Assembly: GCF_011421425.1 (NCBI RefSeq)
Contig: NZ_WPCW01000006.1
Location: 1-64,000 of the forward strand
DNA: 64,000 nucleotides
From: Streptococcus catagoni
GTDB lineage: Bacteria; Bacillota; Bacilli; Lactobacillales; Streptococcaceae
Direction: 5' to 3'
Position 1 is the first letter of the stretch, and each line of letters begins with the position of its first letter. The notes beneath the pieces were generated by a model, which worked only from the letters and a program-made list of their open reading frames with translations, was not told the origin of the DNA and ran no database searches. Of the stretch, positions 15,716 to 25,402 are shown piece by piece. Both the position numbers and the translations under genes were made by a program.

Positions 15716-18106
15716 TTACATAAAGTTCTGAGGCTCTTGGTCGATCGTTATTTTCAACTGTCGATTCTCATTTTCTTGGCTCCAATCCAAAATCTTATTC
15801 AAAGTATCCTCTAGCTTATCCTCAAAACGATACTTGATGATAATTTGGTAGTGGTAAAGATTATGAGTACGTGCTATGGGTTTTGGAGTTGGTCCCAGAA
15901 GACGACTATTTGGTGATAGATTTTCCTTTAACAGGGACAAAACCTGATAAGACTTTTTGGCCACTTCTTCCTCTTTTTGGTGCGATAGGGTCAACCCTAC
16001 TGTAAAATAATAGGGAGGATAGGCCATTTTCTGTCTGATCTTCATCTCATACTCATAAAAGGCCTCATAATTTTGATCTTTTGCTAATTGTATAGCATAA
16101 TGATCGGGATTATAAGTTTGAATGAGAACTTCACCAGCTTTTTCTGCCCGACCAGCTCGTCCGGCCACCTGTGTTAGCAGTTGGAAAGTTTTTTCTGATG
16201 ATCGAAAATCTGGCAAATTCAAGGACGTATCAGCATTTAAGACTCCTACTAGGGTCACATTAGGAAAGTCTAAGCCTTTGGCAATCATCTGGGTTCCCAG
16301 TAAAATGTCGGCTTGATAATTTCCAAACTGATCTAGCAATTTTTCATGACTGCCCTTTTGACGTGTGGTATCGACATCCATCCTTAGTATTCTCGCCTCA
16401 GGAAGGACTTCTTTTAATTCATCATAGGCTTTTTGCGTGCCTGTTCCATAATAACGAATACTTCTACTCTGACAATTAGGACAGGTTCTTGGAATGGCCT
16501 TTTGAAAACCACAGTAGTGACAATTCATGCTCTTACTATCCATGTGCAAGGTCAAGGAGATATCACAATTAGGGCATTGATCCACATAACCACAATCTCG
16601 ACACATGACAAAGCTTGAATAGCCTCTTCGGTTTAACATTAAGACGACCTGTTCTTTTTTCTCTAGGCGTTCTTTAATTTTGTCAATGAGGTAGGGAGTG
16701 TAATTGCTAACTTCTTGCTGCCCAATATAATCTCGAAAATCTACGATTTCAACCTTAGGGATTTGAGCCAAGGGGTTGGCTCTTTCAGTCAGTTGCAAGA
16801 AATGATAGACCTTCTTACTAGCTCTAGCACGGCTTTCAATACTTGGAGTTGCTGAACCTAAGACCAGGGCTGCCTTATGATACTTGGCTCGTAAGAGTGC
16901 CACATCACGAGCATGATATCTTGGATTGGACTCTTGTTTATAGGTTGACTCATGTTCTTCGTCAATAATAATAGCGCCAATATTTTCTAAGGGGGAGAAA
17001 ATAGCTGAGCGGGCACCGACAACTACTTTGGCCTGACCATTTTTTATCTTCTGCCACTCGTCAAATTTTTCACCATCAGAAAGTCCTGAGTGCATAATGG
17101 CAACTAATTTCCCAAAACGAGAAATAAAACGGTTGGTCATCTGTGGAGTCAATGATATTTCAGGAACGAGTACAATGGCTGTCTTTCCTTTTTTTAAAAC
17201 ATGATCAATGACCTGTAAGTAAACTTCCGTTTTTCCAGACCCTGTGATACCTTCAATGAGAAAGGGTTTTGACTCCTGTCCAACACTAGAACAAATAGCT
17301 TCAACAGCCCTGCTTTGTTCTGCATTGAGTTTTAAAAAGGAAGTGCTTTTGACTTTTTCAAAATAGGAATCACTGCGGTTGATCTGTACCTGATAGGTCT
17401 CTATTAGCTGATGTTCACTAAAGTAAGAGATAATCTCTCTTGAAAATTCTTTTTGGAGTTCAGAAAGGGCCGCTCTGCCAGTTGGATTTTGCAAGAGAAA
17501 GTCTTTCAGAGCCTGTTTTTTCTTGGCACGAGGTGAAATCAGATGATTTTCCAAGTTTTTTTCTTTAACCTGATAATAGGTCTTTGTTTTGATATTTTTT
17601 CTATCTTTGGCTATGTATTCTACTTGAATTTTTTTAGATTTTAGCAGGGTCATAGCTCTGACTTCTTGTTCCTTAGTCAGTTGAGAGACTAAGACCTGGT
17701 TGCCATCACCAAAGATAAACTCTTTATCAGAGCTAGACAAGTGATCAGCCATTTTAAGTTCCTTATCATAATTTGAATTTAAGAGATTTGGAATCATGGC
17801 TTTTAAAAGGGTGATCTTATAAGAAAAAACGGTTTTTCTGAGAGCACTTGCCAGTTGAAGCTGTTCCTGATTTAAGACAGGTTCAACATCTAAAAGAGAA
17901 TAAATGGATTTTAAACGGGGATTTTTTTCTGCTTTTTCGATAGCGACTACAAAACCTTGAAGTAGCCTATCACCATTTCCGAAAGGAACATGAACCCTAG
18001 AGCCAACTGATAACACTTCTTGTAAATCTTCTGGGATCTTGTAAGAATAAGGTTTATCTGTTTGCATCAAGGGGATGTCAACAATAACTTTTGCTATGGC
18101 TTCCAT
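15716..18106 (-). CDS. priA: Primosomal protein N' (replication restart helicase PriA)
   Basis: 796 aa. N-terminal DNA-binding domain, SF2 helicase core with GITGSGKTEVYL and IIDEEHESTYKQ, and a zinc-binding insert of paired CxxC motifs (CRDCGYVDQCPNC, CHYCGF, CPNCQS). PriA recognises stalled forks and D-loops and reloads DnaB. It lies 51 bp after rpoZ and 67 bp before fmt, in one operon. RBS AAAGGA precedes the ATG. Confidence 0.96.
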   Translation of the reverse strand: MEAIAKVIVDIPLMQTDKPYSYKIPEDLQEVLSVGSRVHVPFGNGDRLLQGFVVAIEKAEKNPRLKSIYSLLDVEPVLNQEQLQLASALRKTVFSYKITLLKAMIPNLLNSNYDKELKMADHLSSSDKEFIFGDGNQVLVSQLTKEQEVRAMTLLKSKKIQVEYIAKDRKNIKTKTYYQVKEKNLENHLISPRAKKKQALKDFLLQNPTGRAALSELQKEFSREIISYFSEHQLIETYQVQINRSDSYFEKVKSTSFLKLNAEQSRAVEAICSSVGQESKPFLIEGITGSGKTEVYLQVIDHVLKKGKTAIVLVPEISLTPQMTNRFISRFGKLVAIMHSGLSDGEKFDEWQKIKNGQAKVVVGARSAIFSPLENIGAIIIDEEHESTYKQESNPRYHARDVALLRAKYHKAALVLGSATPSIESRARASKKVYHFLQLTERANPLAQIPKVEIVDFRDYIGQQEVSNYTPYLIDKIKERLEKKEQVVLMLNRRGYSSFVMCRDCGYVDQCPNCDISLTLHMDSKSMNCHYCGFQKAIPRTCPNCQSRSIRYYGTGTQKAYDELKEVLPEARILRMDVDTTRQKGSHEKLLDQFGNYQADILLGTQMIAKGLDFPNVTLVGVLNADTSLNLPDFRSSEKTFQLLTQVAGRAGRAEKAGEVLIQTYNPDHYAIQLAKDQNYEAFYEYEMKIRQKMAYPPYYFTVGLTLSHQKEEEVAKKSYQVLSLLKENLSPNSRLLGPTPKPIARTHNLYHYQIIIKYRFEDKLEDTLNKILDWSQENENRQLKITIDQEPQNFM

Positions 18107-18157
18107 TATCTATCCTTTCTAGTAACAATATGAAAAAAACCTAAGATTATCTCAACC

Positions 18158-18475
18158 TTAGATTTTTTCTCCTTCTTCTTCTTTTTCTTTGGCAATTTGT
18201 TCTTTGATCTTACGTTCTTCTTCTTCTTTGGCTAGGCGTTCAGCTTCGATTTTTGCTCTGACAGCCGCTCTTTTAGCTACAGGATCTGGATGAATAACAA
18301 CATTACCAGACTCAATCTCTTCTAAGGCTTGTAAGGTTGATTTTACTGATTTGAAACTTTGAGTTGCCTTAGCACCAGATTCTAATTCATGTGCACGTTT
18401 AGCTTGTAGAATAACTAGTGAATATTTTGAAGGCACCTTATCCAATAAAGTGTCAATCGAAGGTTTTAACATCAT
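18158..18475 (-). CDS. rpoZ: RNA polymerase omega subunit
   Basis: 105 aa. The conserved N-terminal omega fold ([29 protein letters not shown]) is followed by a highly charged Glu/Lys tail typical of streptococci. It stabilises beta-prime during RNA polymerase assembly. Located 22 bp after gmk, its usual neighbour. The RBS is weak; an adjacent second ATG could also serve as start. Confidence 0.95.
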   Translation of the reverse strand: MMLKPSIDTLLDKVPSKYSLVILQAKRAHELESGAKATQSFKSVKSTLQALEEIESGNVVIHPDPVAKRAAVRAKIEAERLAKEEEERKIKEQIAKEKEEEGEKI

Positions 18476-18497
18476 GGTTTTATACTCTTTTCTATTT

Positions 18498-19148
<651 letters not shown>

Positions 19149-19153
19149 CTAAT

Positions 19154-19182
19154 AGTTTATCAAAATCAGATTCTTTTTTCAA
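19154..19182 (-). promoter_or_regulatory. gmk operon promoter
   Basis: Minus-strand -35 TTGAAA (19177-19182) and -10 TAAACT (19154-19159), 17-bp spacer, about 30 bp before the gmk ATG. No terminator is seen from here to the one after stkP, so it probably drives seven genes. Confidence 0.7.
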
Positions 19183-19212
19183 GGTTATTGTTAGCTTATC
19201 TGAATTGAACGT

Positions 19213-19238
19213 AAAAAAAGAGGATAAATCCTCTTTTT
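19213..19238 (-). terminator. Terminator of rny
   Basis: 11-bp stem (19215-19225 with 19228-19238) with A/T runs on both sides. It overlaps the rny stop codon (19237-19239), so the downstream arm directly follows the coding sequence. Confidence 0.8.
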
Positions 19239-20844
19239 ACTTAGCATAGTCAACTGCTCGCATTTCACGAATGACTGTTACTTTGATATTACCTGGATAG
19301 TCTAAATTGTTCTCAATTTTTTCACGAACCTTGTGGGACAAAATAACAACATCATCGTCTGACATTTTGTCTGGCTGAACCATGATCCTAATCTCACGAC
19401 CTGCTTGGAGGGCGAAGCTATTTTGCACTCCATCAAAGCTTGTTGCGATATCTTCTAAATCGCGAAGACGTTTGATATAGTTTTCCATTGATTCATTTCT
19501 AGCTCCTGGACGAGCTGAACTCAAGGCATCTGCGGCAGCTACTAAAACAGCAATTACAGAGTTAGGTTCAACATCACCGTGGTGACTAGCAATGGTATTA
19601 ACGACTACAGGATGTTCTTTATATTTACGAGCAAATTCCATTCCGATTTCGACATGACTACCTTCAACTTCTCGGTCAATGGCTTTACCCATATCATGTA
19701 GGAATCCTGCTCTTTTTGCTAGGGAGACATTTTCGCCAAGTTCACCTGCTAAGATCCCAGCAAGTTTACCAACCTCAACGGAATGGCGTAAAACATTTTG
19801 TCCAAAGGAGGTTCTAAATTGTAAACGTCCCATGATTTTAATAAGATCCGGGTGTAAGTTTGGAGCCCCAATTTCATAGGCTGCTGCTTCACCATATTCT
19901 CGGATGCGATTATCCATTTCCAGACGGTTTTTCTCAACTAGCTCCTCTATTCTGGCTGGATGAATACGACCATCTGCAATCAGTGATTCTAGGGTCATTC
20001 TAGCAATTTCGCGACGAATTGGATCAAAACCAGATAAGACAACGACTTCTGGGGTATCATCAATGATCACATCAATACCTGTAAGACTCTCAAGGGTACG
20101 AATATTACGACCTTCACGACCGATAATCCGACCTTTCATATTGTCATCTGGTAAGGGAACAGTTGTTATGGTTTGTTCTGTGACATATTCACCAGCCATT
20201 CTTTGCATGGCTTGGGCCAATAAATCTTTAGCTGTCTTGTCAGTGCGATCTTTGATGTCACGTTCTGCATCACGAATGCGGCTAGCAATTTCATGCGATA
20301 ACTTGTTCTCGGTTTCCATCAAGATAACTTCTCGTGCTTCAGCAATGGTCATTGCTCCTACACGTTCAAGCTCTGCTCTTTTTTCCTCTTCAAGTTTCTC
20401 GACTTCCGTTTGACGCTCATCAATATGTTTAGATTTATCGGTTAGACTTTGTTCTTTACTATCAAGAACTTTTTCTTTACTTGACAGATTCTCATCTTTT
20501 CGGTCAAGAGAAAAGGCACGTTCTGTTAAACGCGTTTCTAATTGTTTAAGCTCTTGTCTTTCAGATTTAAATTCTTGTTCAATTTCTTCACGATATTTTC
20601 TTGCCTCTTCTTTTGCTTCCAAAAGCAATTCTTTACGATTAGCTTTGCTTTCACGTTCTGCTGATTTTCGGATATGATTAGCTTCTTCTTCGGCTTTTCC
20701 ACGAATATTTACAGCATCTTGTTCGGCATTTAAAAGAGTCAAGTCCGCACTCTCTTTCGCTGCTTTAAGTTTGAGCGAAATGAGTACGTAACCTAGTATC
20801 AAACCAATGAGGGTACAAACAATTAATAAAATAATATTACCCAT
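19237..20844 (-). CDS. rny: Ribonuclease Y
   Basis: 535 aa. An N-terminal transmembrane anchor (about 3-23) and a long coiled coil (about 30-200) are followed by a KH RNA-binding domain ([17 protein letters not shown]) and an HD nuclease domain ([20 protein letters not shown]). It is the membrane-bound endoribonuclease that starts bulk mRNA decay in Firmicutes and, in S. pyogenes, affects virulence-gene transcripts. Monocistronic, with its own promoter (20893-20921) and terminator. Confidence 0.97.
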   Translation of the reverse strand: MGNIILLIVCTLIGLILGYVLISLKLKAAKESADLTLLNAEQDAVNIRGKAEEEANHIRKSAERESKANRKELLLEAKEEARKYREEIEQEFKSERQELKQLETRLTERAFSLDRKDENLSSKEKVLDSKEQSLTDKSKHIDERQTEVEKLEEEKRAELERVGAMTIAEAREVILMETENKLSHEIASRIRDAERDIKDRTDKTAKDLLAQAMQRMAGEYVTEQTITTVPLPDDNMKGRIIGREGRNIRTLESLTGIDVIIDDTPEVVVLSGFDPIRREIARMTLESLIADGRIHPARIEELVEKNRLEMDNRIREYGEAAAYEIGAPNLHPDLIKIMGRLQFRTSFGQNVLRHSVEVGKLAGILAGELGENVSLAKRAGFLHDMGKAIDREVEGSHVEIGMEFARKYKEHPVVVNTIASHHGDVEPNSVIAVLVAAADALSSARPGARNESMENYIKRLRDLEDIATSFDGVQNSFALQAGREIRIMVQPDKMSDDDVVILSHKVREKIENNLDYPGNIKVTVIREMRAVDYAK

Positions 20845-20892
20845 GTCTTTACCTCAATTTTTATTAGTTTCCGTTAATAGAAAGCTACAATT

Positions 20893-20921
20893 AGTTTATC
20901 ATAAATTAAGCTTTAAGACAA
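20893..20921 (-). promoter_or_regulatory. rny promoter
   Basis: Minus-strand -35 TTGTCT (20916-20921) and -10 TAAACT (20893-20898), 17-bp spacer, about 50 bp before the rny start. Confidence 0.65.
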
Positions 20922-20977
20922 TTACTCTACTTAAAAGATTGGTTACTTTTTCATAGAGAGCGAACTGCCTCAAACCC

Positions 20978-21872
20978 CTATTTTAAAAAGGATTGAACCA
21001 AGGAATCCATGATATAAGATTCTAAATCAGAATAATTTTTCTTTCTCAAACGGGTCAAAACAACCCTCCAAGATATAGGATGTTCCATAAGGATACAGAC
21101 AATATTTTTCAAAGGATAAAGATCGGTGATAGGTTTAGGGCAAATGGTTAGAATGGCATGATTGATCATGGTTGAATTAATCATAAAATCCCAAGATGCT
21201 GATGTAAGTACAATGTTTGGTCTGACTTGGTTGCGTTCGCAGGTTTCTAAGACTAAATAATGCACCATAAAGGAGGAATCAAAGAGGGCAATATTTTCAC
21301 CATTTAAATCTTCCCAGGTAATGACCTTTTTCTTGGCAAGGCGATGACTAAGAGAAAGACAAACAAATAATTCTGATCTTTGGATCTCATAAGTTTCAAT
21401 CAGGTTATCGGCAATTCCAGTTGAGGATAATAAAACTGCTATGTCAACATTACCTAGTAATAATTCATTTTTTAAGTTAAAGGCTCTGATTTCTTTAACG
21501 TTAAATTGTATTCCTGGATTGGCAAAAATCATTTTAGGCATTACTTCTGAGAAAACAACTGATAAAATAAGGGGAGGAATGCCAATGTTGATGCTGCCGG
21601 TCAATGTTTTGTAGGATTATGTAAATTCATAAACATTTGATCGTACTGCTCTAAAACCTTTTGAGCATCACGGCAGTAACTTTCTCCTAGATAGGTAAGC
21701 CCCGCAAACGACCTTTGGTCCGTTTAAAAAGTTTTACATTCTCTCTCTTTTCAAATTCATTAATCATCATACTCAAAGTTGACCGGGAGACATAAAGTAA
21801 CTCGGCAGCCTGACTCAGATAAAAATGACTTTCAACGATTGCTAAAAAATATCTTATCTGTTTTATATCCAT
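20978..21872 (-). pseudogene. LysR-family regulator broken by two frameshifts
   Basis: An intact LysR HTH (61 codons from 21872, MDIKQIRYFLAIVESHFYLS) runs into a stop near 21687. The reading continues in another frame (TYLGESYCRDAQKVLEQYDQ) to a stop near 21603. It then shifts again into a 208-codon substrate-binding domain (20978-21604) that opens with TTG. Together these make a near full-length LysR protein of about 298 residues. Its divergent position next to the thiolase gene suggests it once controlled the ato locus. Sequencing error at both sites cannot be excluded, though the neighbours are also decayed. Confidence 0.85.
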
Positions 21873-22023
21873 TTTGCCCCTTTTTATGATAATATTTTTA
21901 TCAGCTTTCTATAACCTTTTCTTATTATTATGACACAAGATTTTTCTAAAAACTAGCCGCAAGGTCTCAAAAATTTTTATAGGAATATCAAATTTCCATA
22001 TTTTCTTTCTTCCAAAAATCTTG

Positions 22024-22038
22024 TTATCGTAGTGATAA
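22024..22038. promoter_or_regulatory. Inverted repeat, possible LysR operator of the thiolase gene
   Basis: TTATC and GATAA are separated by 5 nt, 40 bp before the thiolase ATG and divergent from the broken LysR gene. The spacing fits the T-N11-A pattern of LysR-type sites. A weak cre-like AGAAAAACGCTTTCTA follows directly. Both assignments are inferred from pattern only. Confidence 0.35.
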
Positions 22039-22077
22039 GAAAAACGCTTTCTAAAATAAAAAAAGGAAATTACAAAT

Positions 22078-23265
22078 ATGAAAAAAGTTGTCATAGTCGA
22101 AGCATTACGTACACCAATAGGTTCCTTTGGCGGTGCCTTTAAAGATATTTCTGCCATTGAATTAGGCACAACTGTTCTTAAAAAGATACTCGAAAAAACC
22201 AAGCTTCCAGCTGATATGGTCGATGAAGTCATCCTTGGAAATGTTCTCCATGCTGGCCTAGGACAAAACGTAGCTAGACAGGTTGCTATACACTCTGGAA
22301 TTCCTAGCAATAAGACTGCTTTTACAATAGATATGGTCTGTGGTTCTGGCTTAAAAGCCATCCAAATGGCCGCACAAAGCATTCTTCTAGGGGATTCTGA
22401 AATCGTGATCGCTGGTGGTGTTGAGAACATGTCACAGGCCGCTTATGTCAGCAAAACAAACCGTTTTGGAAGCCGTCTAGGAAATAGCCAATTAATAGAT
22501 ACCCTTGTCAACGACGGTTTAACGGATGCCTTCAATAATTACCATATGGGGATTACAGCTGAAAATGTTGCCGAAAAGTATGATATCAGCCGTGAAGAAC
22601 AAGACCAGTTCGCCCTTGAAAGCCAAGTAAAAGCGGCACGCGCCTTAGAAACAAAACGATTTGCTGAGGAAATTGTCCCTGTTTCAATTCCGCAAAGAAA
22701 AGCAGATCCTATCATGATGTCACAGGATGAATATCCTAAAACAAATGCTAATCTTGAAGGTCTCAAAAAATTACGCCCGGCATTCCTCCCAAATATTGGA
22801 ACCGTTACTGCTGGTAATGCCTCAGGGATAAATGATGGAGCTGCCATGGTCATGTTAATGAGTGAAGAAAAGGCAAAAAGCTTAGGCCTAAAAATCCTTG
22901 TTTCTCTTGCTGCCTATGCCAGCGCCGGTGTTGAACCAGAATTAATGGGAACAGGACCAATCCCTGCCTCAGAAAAAGCTTTGGAAAAAGCTGGTTTGAC
23001 TGTTGCTGACTTGGATTTAGTTGAATCAAATGAAGCCTTTGCAGCCCAATCTCTTGCTGTAATGAAAGAACTCAAACTAGATCCAGAACGTGTCAATGTC
23101 AACGGGGGAGCTATTGCTCTTGGTCACCCAATTGGAGCCAGCGGGGCTAGAATTTTAGTTACATTAATCCATGAAATGAAGAAAAGAAATGCCAATAATG
23201 GTCTAGCAACCTTGTGTATCGGTGGCGGACAAGGTACTGCCCTTATCGTCAAAAATGAAGCCTAG
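22078..23265 (+). CDS. atoB: Acetyl-CoA acetyltransferase (thiolase)
   Basis: 395 aa. Thiolase motifs are complete: nucleophilic Cys in [33 protein letters not shown] with the His, and the C-terminal [12 protein letters not shown] with the second Cys. It condenses two acetyl-CoA to acetoacetyl-CoA, or runs in reverse in short-chain fatty acid breakdown. It is the only intact gene of a locus whose CoA-transferase, permease and regulator are broken, so it may now serve another route such as mevalonate precursor supply. A purine-rich RBS (AAAAGGAAA) precedes the ATG. Confidence 0.94.
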   Translation: MKKVVIVEALRTPIGSFGGAFKDISAIELGTTVLKKILEKTKLPADMVDEVILGNVLHAGLGQNVARQVAIHSGIPSNKTAFTIDMVCGSGLKAIQMAAQSILLGDSEIVIAGGVENMSQAAYVSKTNRFGSRLGNSQLIDTLVNDGLTDAFNNYHMGITAENVAEKYDISREEQDQFALESQVKAARALETKRFAEEIVPVSIPQRKADPIMMSQDEYPKTNANLEGLKKLRPAFLPNIGTVTAGNASGINDGAAMVMLMSEEKAKSLGLKILVSLAAYASAGVEPELMGTGPIPASEKALEKAGLTVADLDLVESNEAFAAQSLAVMKELKLDPERVNVNGGAIALGHPIGASGARILVTLIHEMKKRNANNGLATLCIGGGQGTALIVKNEA

Positions 23266-23292
23266 CCTAACTGCAAGAAAGAAGGAAGAAAA

Positions 23293-23575
23293 ATGTGTAA
23301 AGAAATTACAATTACAGAAGCCCTCAATCATATTAAAGACGGCGACACTATTATGGTAGGGGGCTTCATGACCAATGGAACACCTAAAAAACTCATTGAT
23401 GCTCTAGTTGAAAAGGCCTAAAAGATCTGACCTTGATTTGTAATGACGCTGGCTTTCCTGATAAGGGTGTTGGTAAGATTGTCGCTAAGAAACAGTTTAC
23501 AACCATCATTGCCTCACATATTGGCTTAAACCGTGAAGCTGGCTGCCAAATGAATGAAGGTGAAACAACCATTTA
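23293..23575 (+). pseudogene. atoD: Acetate/acetoacetate CoA-transferase alpha subunit, 5' fragment
   Basis: It begins MCKEITITEALNHIKDG, the usual CoA-transferase alpha N-terminus with the VGGFMTNGTP glycine loop. A small deletion at about 23415-23420 breaks the frame after VEKA; the next frame continues DLTLICNDAGFPDKGVG. Similarity runs to MNEGETTI near 23573 and then stops abruptly, where permease sequence takes over. Roughly the first 93 of about 217 codons remain. It starts 27 bp after the thiolase stop with its own RBS (GAAGGAAG). Confidence 0.85.
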
Positions 23576-23584
23576 CCTTTCATT

Positions 23585-24166
23585 TCACTAGCTCTATCAG
23601 GTAGTATCTTCGGAGGAGAACTTCTAAAGAAAAACATTATTTATATTGCCTTACTAGCTGCCATCTTATTAGCTATCATTCTCTTTAAACCTTTTATTCC
23701 AAATAAAATGGCTATCTTTAACCTAGGAGCCAGCCGTTCTATCGCCCCCATATTTGCTACAGCTTCTGCTGTTGCTTTTGGAGCAGTCATTATGATCGCC
23801 CCTGGCTTTAAGGTCTTTTCAGATTTGATCTTAAATATCCCAGGCAATCCTTTGATTAGTTTGACCGTGCTAACCTCTTCTATGTCTGCTATCACTGGTT
23901 CTTCTTCCGGAGCTCTGGGGATCGTCATGCCTAATTTTGCCCAATTTTATTTGGACAAGGGTGCTGACCTAGAGATGATACACCGTGTGGCCACTATTGC
24001 AACCAACATTTTCACTATTGTCCCTCAGAGTGGTGTCTTTTTGACCTTCCTCGCCTTGACCGGATTAAATCATAAAAACGCCTTTAAAGAAACCTTTATC
24101 ACTGTTTCTGTAGGTACCTTTATTGCTCAGATCTTAGTTATTGTTACTGGCACCATCTTTAAATAA
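23585..24166 (+). pseudogene. GntP-type permease, C-terminal fragment
   Basis: About 193 codons of hydrophobic sequence in frame from about 23585 to 24166 (SLALSGSIFGGEL ... VIVTGTIFK), with five or six membrane segments. It includes SAITGSSSGALGIVMP, typical of the second half of GntP-family carriers, which in ato loci carry short-chain fatty acids or hydroxybutyrate. The N-terminal half is missing and the fragment directly abuts broken atoD. A shorter ATG-initiated frame exists (23708-24166) but would not make a complete carrier. Confidence 0.8.
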
Positions 24167-24285
24167 TAAGAGCCAAATATCTTTGATTCCTTATCTGATG
24201 TCGATAGGACAACAGCTGTAAATCGGATACCTATTTTCATTTCTTTTATGTTATGATAATGGAAGAAGAAAAAAGGAGGCAGTCT

Positions 24286-24768
24286 ATGCCAAAAGATGTT
24301 GTCGTAGAAAGTTTTGAACTTGACCATACTATTGTTAAAGCACCTTATGTTCGTTTGATTTCTGAGGATGCTGGTCCTAAGGGTGATATCATTACCAACT
24401 TTGATATCAGACTTGTTCAACCTAATGAAAATTCAATTGAAACAGCTGGTTTACACACCATTGAGCACCTCTTAGCCAAATTAATCCGTCAACGCATTGA
24501 TGGGATGATTGATTGCTCACCATTTGGTTGCAGAACTGGTTTCCACCTGATTATGTGGGGACAGCACAGTTCATCAGATATAGCCAAGGTGATAAAATCC
24601 TCCCTAGAAGAAATTGCTGAAGGCATCACTTGGGAGGATGTTCCCGGTACAACCATTGAATCCTGTGGAAACTACAAGGATCACAGCCTATTTTCAGCAA
24701 AAGAATGGGCAAAAGCCATACTAGCTCAAGGTATTTCTGCCGATGCCTTTGAGCGCAAGCCTATTTAA
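24286..24768 (+). CDS. luxS: S-ribosylhomocysteine lyase (autoinducer-2 synthase)
   Basis: 160 aa. The metal ligands are in HTIEHLLA and in [10 protein letters not shown], and the catalytic Cys in [12 protein letters not shown]. It splits S-ribosylhomocysteine into homocysteine and the AI-2 precursor DPD in the activated methyl cycle. The ATG at 24286 is preferred because AAAGGAGG lies just upstream; an ATG 33 bp earlier lacks an RBS. Monocistronic, with its own terminator. Intact, unlike the ato remnants before it. Confidence 0.97.
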   Translation: MPKDVVVESFELDHTIVKAPYVRLISEDAGPKGDIITNFDIRLVQPNENSIETAGLHTIEHLLAKLIRQRIDGMIDCSPFGCRTGFHLIMWGQHSSSDIAKVIKSSLEEIAEGITWEDVPGTTIESCGNYKDHSLFSAKEWAKAILAQGISADAFERKPI

Positions 24769-24791
24769 AAAAGAGCCTGGAGCTCTTTTTT
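24767..24791 (+). terminator. Terminator of luxS
   Basis: Perfect 10-bp stem (24767-24776 with 24782-24791), 5-nt loop, ending in six T. It overlaps the last bases of the luxS stop codon. Confidence 0.9.
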
Positions 24792-24915
24792 AGTTTGTAG
24801 ACAAAATCCTTTTATATTTTTCGGAAATATATATTTGTAATTCTGTTCCAATACTTAAATGTGTGAAATTATATTTAATAACCGTCTATCATGCGGTTAT
24901 TAAAATTATTTTTAT

Positions 24916-25150
24916 TTATGGATAAACAATTTCTTTGGTTTCAAATAAAGATATGTCTGATTTAATAGCTTTTGTTTGATAATTTAATTTTCTTATTGTT
25001 TCCACTAGTCCAAAAACTGTTGTTCCTTCTTTATTAATTTTGGCAAATTCTCTCAGAGTAGCTAAAGAATAATATGAGCTATAATAATTAAATATCATGG
25101 ATTGATAATTCCTCTTTCTAAATCTCATACAGTCTTCTGATAAAAATAAG
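24916..25150 (-). pseudogene. Fragment of a C39 peptidase-containing ABC transporter
   Basis: The open frame of 70 codons (24916-25128) reads YYSSYYSLATLREFAKINKEGTTVFGL and so on. This matches the N-terminal C39 double-glycine peptidase domain of bacteriocin or peptide exporters (ComA/LagD type), including the conserved YYGSYYSLATLRE-like block. Upstream in frame is SEDC, possibly the old catalytic Cys, but the stretch after it does not fit. The frame ends with a stop around residue 70, and the rest of the peptidase, membrane and ATPase domains are absent. AT-rich surroundings suggest an eroded peptide-export gene. Confidence 0.6.
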
Positions 25151-25166
25151 CTACCAATTTATCTAT

Positions 25167-25200
25167 AAAAAAATGACTTGCCAATAGGATCAGGTCATTT
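25167..25200 (-). terminator. Minus-strand terminator beyond mapZ
   Basis: 10-bp stem (25171-25180 with 25191-25200, one wobble) followed on the minus strand by seven T. With the hairpin at 25271-25327 it closes the mapZ transcription unit and shields the C39 fragment. The 25129-25402 interval otherwise holds only these hairpins. Confidence 0.7.
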
Positions 25201-25270
25201 CTTGTAGCCATTAGTTAAATATTATCGAAATTCTTATTTCCCAGTGACTCTGGGATAAGAGTCAAGCCAT

Positions 25271-25327
25271 AAAAGCTAAAACGAACAAGATTAGATTTCT
25301 CATTATTGAAATACTAACCTTGTTCGT
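25271..25327 (-). terminator. Long hairpin terminator of mapZ
   Basis: Imperfect stem of about 18 bp (25281-25299 with 25308-25327) followed on the minus strand by TTTTAGCTTTT. It lies 76 bp after the mapZ stop. Confidence 0.65.
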
Positions 25328-25402
25328 CTTTATATTTATTTTATCAGGAATGTGACTTGAACTATAGAATTTCTAAAATGAAATCTTTTAGTCCTAGGCT
25401 TT

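Noticed and set aside
22010-22077. Strong promoter for the thiolase gene
   Set aside because: No convincing -35/-10 pair could be chosen in this AT-rich interval, so only the inverted repeat was listed.
24876-24902. 9-bp inverted repeat TAATAACCG/CGGTTATTA after luxS
   Set aside because: No clear U-run on either strand and no gene it would serve; a terminator or operator could not be supported.
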